Part shown: in pieces, positions 21,774 to 24,283 of the stretch
Numbering within the stretch: position 1 is the stretch's first letter
Layout of the letters: every line of letters starts with the position of its first letter
Assembly: GCA_945952425.1 (NCBI GenBank)
Contig: CAMFIX010000006.1
Span: forward strand, 1-24,283
Direction of reading: 5' to 3'
From: an uncultured Pseudorhodobacter sp.
Lineage (GTDB): Bacteria > Pseudomonadota > Alphaproteobacteria > Rhodobacterales > Rhodobacteraceae
DNA length: 24,283 nucleotides
The notes under the pieces: model-generated
Told to the model about the DNA's origin: nothing
Seen by the model: the letters and a program-made list of their open reading frames with translations, nothing else
The model's database searches: none
Program-made: the position numbers and the translations under genes

Positions 21774-22478
21774 ATGGCGAAATTCACTTACACGGCCGCC
21801 GCGGGGGCCTATGGCGCGCTGATGGTGCTGGACGACAGCACGCTGGCGCTGGTGCCGGGCACGGTCAGCGCGACGGGCTTCACGATGAAGGACGCCTCGG
21901 GCGCCAGCGTCACGGTGACCGGCACGGGGCTGACCTATGGCGTCTCGGGGCTGACGGGGGGCACGGTCACCAGCCTGGTGCTGAAGAACAGCGCGGGGGC
22001 CGATCAGCTGGACGTGACCAAGCTGAAGCTCGACGCCTCGATTCTGTATCACATGGCGGTCGTTTCGGGCTGGGACAGCGATGCCGTGGTCGCGCTGATG
22101 ACGGGCAAGAGCGACGTCATCAAGGGCAGCGCGCTGGGCGACAACCTGATCGGCGGGGCCAAGGGCGACCATATCTATGGCGGCGGCGGGGCGGACCATA
22201 TCTTCGCCATGGCGGGCGACGACACGATTTCGGGCGGCGGCGGCGCGGATGTGTTCTTCTTCAACAAGACCGGCGACGGGCATGATGTCATCACCGATTT
22301 CACCGATGCCGGCACCGCGGCCGACGACCGCATCGCCATCAGCAAGGCGGCCTATGCCAGCATGGTGGTGACCGAGGATGCGACGGGCGTGCTGCTGACC
22401 TTCTCGGGCAGCTCCAGCGTGCATGTCGACGGCTGGCATGCGGCCCTGGTCGGCATCGACGACTTCCTGCTCAGCTGA
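21774..22478 (+). CDS. Small RTX (hemolysin-type calcium-binding) protein, probable type I secretion substrate
   Basis: The 234-residue protein has no signal peptide. Residues 1-115 are a beta-rich, Thr/Gly/Ala-rich region without a recognised domain. Residues 118-160 hold RTX nonapeptide repeats (GSALGDNLIGGAKGDHIYGG, GGADHIF, AGDDTISGGGGADVF), which bind calcium outside the cell. The C-terminus (VHVDGWHAALVGIDDFLLS) is a typical uncleaved type I secretion signal with hydrophobic and acidic residues at the end. The ATG at 21774 has GAGGAG upstream. No ABC/MFP secretion genes are in the window, so the exporter is elsewhere. The partial gene at 1-195 may belong to the same broad class. Confidence 0.88.
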   Translation: MAKFTYTAAAGAYGALMVLDDSTLALVPGTVSATGFTMKDASGASVTVTGTGLTYGVSGLTGGTVTSLVLKNSAGADQLDVTKLKLDASILYHMAVVSGWDSDAVVALMTGKSDVIKGSALGDNLIGGAKGDHIYGGGGADHIFAMAGDDTISGGGGADVFFFNKTGDGHDVITDFTDAGTAADDRIAISKAAYASMVVTEDATGVLLTFSGSSSVHVDGWHAALVGIDDFLLS

Positions 22479-22572
22479 AGTTTTTGCGGAGAAAGGCGAC
22501 AGGGGCGCCGATGCGCCCTTGACGCCCCCCGCGGGCTTCCGTAATACCGCGCCACGTTCGGGCGACCGTCTT

Positions 22573-22649
22573 GCGGTGGTAGCTCAGTTGGTTAGAGTAC
22601 CGGCCTGTCACGCCGGGGGTCGCGGGTTCGAGCCCCGTCCACCGCGCCA
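22573..22649 (+). tRNA. tRNA-Asp (anticodon GTC)
   Basis: The acceptor stem GCGGTGG (22573-22579) pairs with CCACCGC (22639-22645), with discriminator G. The D arm is AGCTCAGTTGGTTAGAGT. The anticodon stem CCGGC/GCCGG encloses CTGTCAC, giving GTC (aspartate). The T arm is CGGG-TTCGAGC-CCCG. CCA is encoded at 22647-22649. The GUC anticodon makes it a substrate for the tgt product in this window. Confidence 0.95.
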
Positions 22650-22656
22650 CTTCGTC

Positions 22657-22688
22657 AAAAGGCCCTCGCAGGAATGCGGGGGCCTTTG
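22657..22688 (+). terminator. Intrinsic terminator after tRNA-Asp
   Basis: AAAGGCCC pairs with GGGCCTTT, with an inner CGCA/TGCG extension and a short loop. It lies directly after the tRNA. The stretch from here to 23083 has no credible gene: it holds a hairpin (GAAAACC 22818-22824 / GGTTTTC 22838-22844) and the duplicated element at 22873-22925. Confidence 0.75.
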
Positions 22689-22872
22689 GCGTTTCGGGGC
22701 GCCGGCACGGAATTGTTTCAAAGCCCGCGCAGCCCGGACGAAAGGCCTGCGCCACACGGTTCCGCGAGCCCCGCGCCGCGCGGCGCTGAAACACTTTGCC
22801 CCTTTGAATTCCTTGACGAAAACCCGCGCTGTGCGGCGGTTTTCTCACGTGGCTTCACGGGGTTTGACGGCG

Positions 22873-22925
22873 TGGTGAAGCACGGGAAATCACCGGCCTG
22901 CACCTCTCTGTGAGCCCCCCTTCGC
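22873..22925 (+). repeat. Duplicated upstream element, copy 1 (before first DUF1344 gene)
   Basis: This 53-bp stretch matches 23506-23558 at 46 of 53 positions without gaps. It starts TGGTGAAGCACG and ends GTGAGCCCCCCTTCGC. Inside is the dyad GGTGA-N11-TCACC. It lies about 160 bp before the ATG at 23084. An operator, promoter or leader element is likely. Confidence 0.8.
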
Positions 22926-23083
22926 GCAGGGTTCGTCTGGGGCTATCAGGTTCGGGCAGGCCGCAGCGCCGTTCGGGAACTCACCGGGTTGGCCGGAAAC
23001 CGACAGGACGGAAGCGGAGTGGACTGCAGGAATTTCGGGATGCGCCGGCGGCAGATCCGGGCACCCGTTGCGGAGACAAAGCC

Positions 23084-23407
23084 ATGATGAAGAAAATCCT
23101 TCCCGCCCTGATCGTTGCCGGCCTGACCTTCGGCGGCGCCGCCTTCGCCGGCACCACCGCCACGACCGCCCCCGCGGCGACCGCCACCACCGCGACCGCC
23201 CCGATGAAGGTCTCGGCCCCGGCCAATGTCAGCGGCGCGATCAAGAAGATCAACGCCAAGCACATGTATATCGTGCTGGACAACGGCAAGCGCTATCACC
23301 TGCCTTCGGGCTTCGACATGTCGGGGCTGAAGGTCGGCGAAAAGGTCACCGTGACCTACACGATGAAGGGCAAGCTGCACGAGGCGAGCGCCGTCAAGGC
23401 CTCGTGA
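23084..23407 (+). CDS. Secreted DUF1344 family protein
   Basis: The 107-residue product has a signal peptide (MMKKILPALIVAGLTFGGAA, cut after AFA at about 22). A Thr/Ala-rich linker (TTATTAPAATATTATAP) follows, then a small DUF1344 domain (GAIKKINAKHMYIVLDNGKR, then YHLPSGFDMSGLKVGEKVTV). This is probably a small beta-barrel in the periplasm. Its function is not known to me. A paralogue without the linker lies downstream (23705-23965) behind the same duplicated upstream element. The ATG is either 23084 or 23087, since two are adjacent; CGGAGA lies upstream. A strong terminator follows, so each paralogue is transcribed on its own. Confidence 0.9.
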   Translation: MMKKILPALIVAGLTFGGAAFAGTTATTAPAATATTATAPMKVSAPANVSGAIKKINAKHMYIVLDNGKRYHLPSGFDMSGLKVGEKVTVTYTMKGKLHEASAVKAS

Positions 23408-23441
23408 TCCCAAGGCGTCCAGGCGCCGAACCATGGTTTGG

Positions 23442-23470
23442 AAAAGAGGGTCCGCAGGGGCCCTCTTTTT
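23442..23470 (+). terminator. Intrinsic terminator after first DUF1344 gene
   Basis: AAAAGAGGG (23442-23450) pairs with CCCTCTTTT (23461-23469), with an inner CC/GG extension, and ends in T5. Confidence 0.9.
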
Positions 23471-23505
23471 CGTTTCCGATCAATGGGTTTCATCAGGTAA
23501 CGCTT

Positions 23506-23558
23506 TGGTGAAGCACGAAAAATCACCGCCGTGCACCCTTTTGTGAGCCCCCCTTCGC
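23506..23558 (+). repeat. Duplicated upstream element, copy 2 (before second DUF1344 gene)
   Basis: This is the second copy of the 53-bp element at 22873-22925, with seven substitutions and the same GGTGA-N11-TCACC dyad. It begins about 200 bp before the ATG at 23705. The sequences between each copy and its gene are not obviously related, so conservation is limited to the element. Confidence 0.8.
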
Positions 23559-23704
23559 AGATGAAAAACGCCGGTGTATGCCTTGCCTCGTCCCCGGACA
23601 GAGCCTGCCGGGCGGTCGCAAGATCGCCGACGCGACAGGCCCGGCGCTTCGGGGGTTGAATGGGGTGCCCAAGCAGCGGACCCCGAAAATTGCGGAGCTT
23701 GAAC

Positions 23705-23965
23705 ATGCGTTCGAACCTTCTTTCCCTCGCCCTGATCGCTGGCATCGGCTTTGGCGGTGCGGCCTTCGCGGCCTCCACCGACACCACCGGCGTGGTCAAG
23801 TCGATCGACGAAAAGACCATGACCCTGACCCTGGAAGACGGCTCGGCCTATGTCCTGCCGAAGGGCTTCGACGTGAAGACGCTGAAGGTCGGCGAAAAGG
23901 TCGTTGTGAGCTGGGAAGCCAAGGGCGACGCCAAGGACGCTTCGGCGGTCAAGGAAGCCAAGTAA
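23705..23965 (+). CDS. Secreted DUF1344 family protein, shorter paralogue
   Basis: The 86-residue product has a signal peptide (MRSNLLSLALIAGIGFGGAA, cut after AFA) and goes straight into the DUF1344 domain (GVVKSIDEKTMTLTLEDGSA, then YVLPKGFDVKTLKVGEKVVV). It lacks the Thr/Ala linker of its neighbour. The domain blocks LPxGFD, LKVGEKV and DASAVK/EASAVK are shared by the two. Periplasmic location is predicted; function is not known. CGGAGC lies upstream of the ATG. A recent-to-moderate tandem duplication that included the upstream element fits the data. Confidence 0.9.
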   Translation: MRSNLLSLALIAGIGFGGAAFAASTDTTGVVKSIDEKTMTLTLEDGSAYVLPKGFDVKTLKVGEKVVVSWEAKGDAKDASAVKEAK

Positions 23966-23986
23966 GCTTTCGCGCATCGCGCAAGG

Positions 23987-24014
23987 AAACGGGGGCCCCA
24001 GTGGCCCCCGTTTT
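23987..24014. terminator. Intrinsic terminator between second DUF1344 gene and GNAT gene
   Basis: AAACGGGGGCC (23987-23997) pairs with GGCCCCCGTTT (24003-24013) around CCAGT, followed by T and CATTTT on the plus strand. The minus strand ends GTTTCC. It mainly serves the plus-strand gene and may also stop the convergent GNAT gene. Confidence 0.88.
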
Positions 24015-24037
24015 CATTTTGCCGACCCTGTCCCGTT

Positions 24038-24283
24038 TCACAGCGCCGTCCGATAGCGGATATGCCCGTCATACTCCGATAGCTGGTCGTAAAGCGCGCG
24101 GGCGGCGTGATTCGTCTCTTCGGTGTGCCAATAGATGCGGTGCCAGCCGCGGGCCCGGCCGATGGCCTTCAGATCCTCGATCAGCGCCCGGCCCAGCCCG
24201 TGGCCGCGGGCCTCGGGGGCGACGAAGAGGTCTTCCAGATAGACATCCTCGCCCATCACCCAGGTCGAGGCATGGTGCAGGTG
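24038..24283 (-). CDS. GNAT family N-acetyltransferase, 5' end outside the window
   Basis: The minus-strand frame is open from the stop at 24038 to the window edge and encodes the last 81 residues of the protein. It holds GNAT motif A, the acetyl-CoA pyrophosphate loop, as YLEDLFVAPEARGHGLGRAL with the R-x-x-G-x-G pattern. Motif B follows (WHRIYWHTEETNHAARALYD). These are standard for small GCN5-related acetyltransferases. The substrate cannot be told from this part. The frame continues upstream of the internal candidate start at 24259 (HLHHASTW precedes it), so that codon is not the real start. Confidence 0.9.
   Translation of the reverse strand, partial: HLHHASTWVMGEDVYLEDLFVAPEARGHGLGRALIEDLKAIGRARGWHRIYWHTEETNHAARALYDQLSEYDGHIRYRTAL

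Noticed and set aside
22674..22913. 79-codon plus-strand frame downstream of tRNA-Asp
   Set aside because: It begins inside the tRNA terminator, has no ribosome site or domain, and overlaps the duplicated regulatory element.
22976..23002. GGAAC as a -35 box of an EcfG general-stress promoter before the first DUF1344 gene
   Set aside because: The expected CGTT at 16-17 bp spacing is absent, and no equivalent occurs before the second paralogue.

Overview
The window is GC-rich bacterial chromosome, very probably from a member of the Rhodobacterales (Rhodobacter/Paracoccus/Gemmobacter-like alphaproteobacterium). The evidence is the dnaX-ybaB-recR block, lon followed by an HU-like gene, exported proteins with VPxPA-CTERM tails, a kinase/universal-stress fusion, DUF1344 proteins, and intergenic repeats that I recall from that order. 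There is no rRNA, phage, IS element or CRISPR array. Most of the window looks like core or stable accessory genome.

Layout. (1) 1-195 is the 3' end of a gene that looks like an RTX-type secreted protein. (2) 220-3226, minus strand, is the replication/repair block dnaX, ybaB, recR, with two repeat-like intergenic elements. (3) 3344-10198, plus strand, carries a MaoC-like/phosphotransacetylase fusion, then a tightly packed set: metallophosphoesterase, Ser/Thr kinase-Usp fusion, S9 peptidase and a dimethylformamidase-like protein. (4) 10179-14161, minus strand, carries a TetR regulator, a TerB/J-domain protein, an endonuclease/exonuclease/phosphatase-fold protein and a BenE transporter. A 505-bp non-coding gap upstream of benE holds an unusual array of nine GCCGACTG octamers in both orientations. 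(5) 14222-19247 holds tgt, a VPVPA-CTERM exported protein (minus), lon with a heat-shock-like promoter, and a divergent HU-like protein. (6) 19260-22649 holds two tRNA-Val genes flanking a large AT-rich double palindrome, a NIDO-domain VPVPA-CTERM protein, a pirin, a small RTX protein and tRNA-Asp. (7) 22650-24283 holds two paralogous secreted DUF1344 proteins with a duplicated upstream element, then a GNAT acetyltransferase cut by the window end.

How parts may work together. Lon and the HU-like protein form the classic proteolysis/nucleoid pair. The metallophosphoesterase and the kinase-Usp gene share a stop/start overlap and may form a kinase/phosphatase pair. The peptidase and the DMF-amidase-like gene overlap by 7 bp and suggest linked amide-bond hydrolysis. 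The three full-length genes for surface or secreted proteins (two CTERM, one RTX) each have a TTAACC hexamer in the upstream region. I found no other TTAA in the window, so shared control by a CtrA-like regulator is possible.

The best candidates for something undescribed are the GCCGACTG array (11391-11816) and the palindrome families at 1382-1480, 4689-4712 and 19397-19450. None has an assigned function here, and all come from reading by eye.
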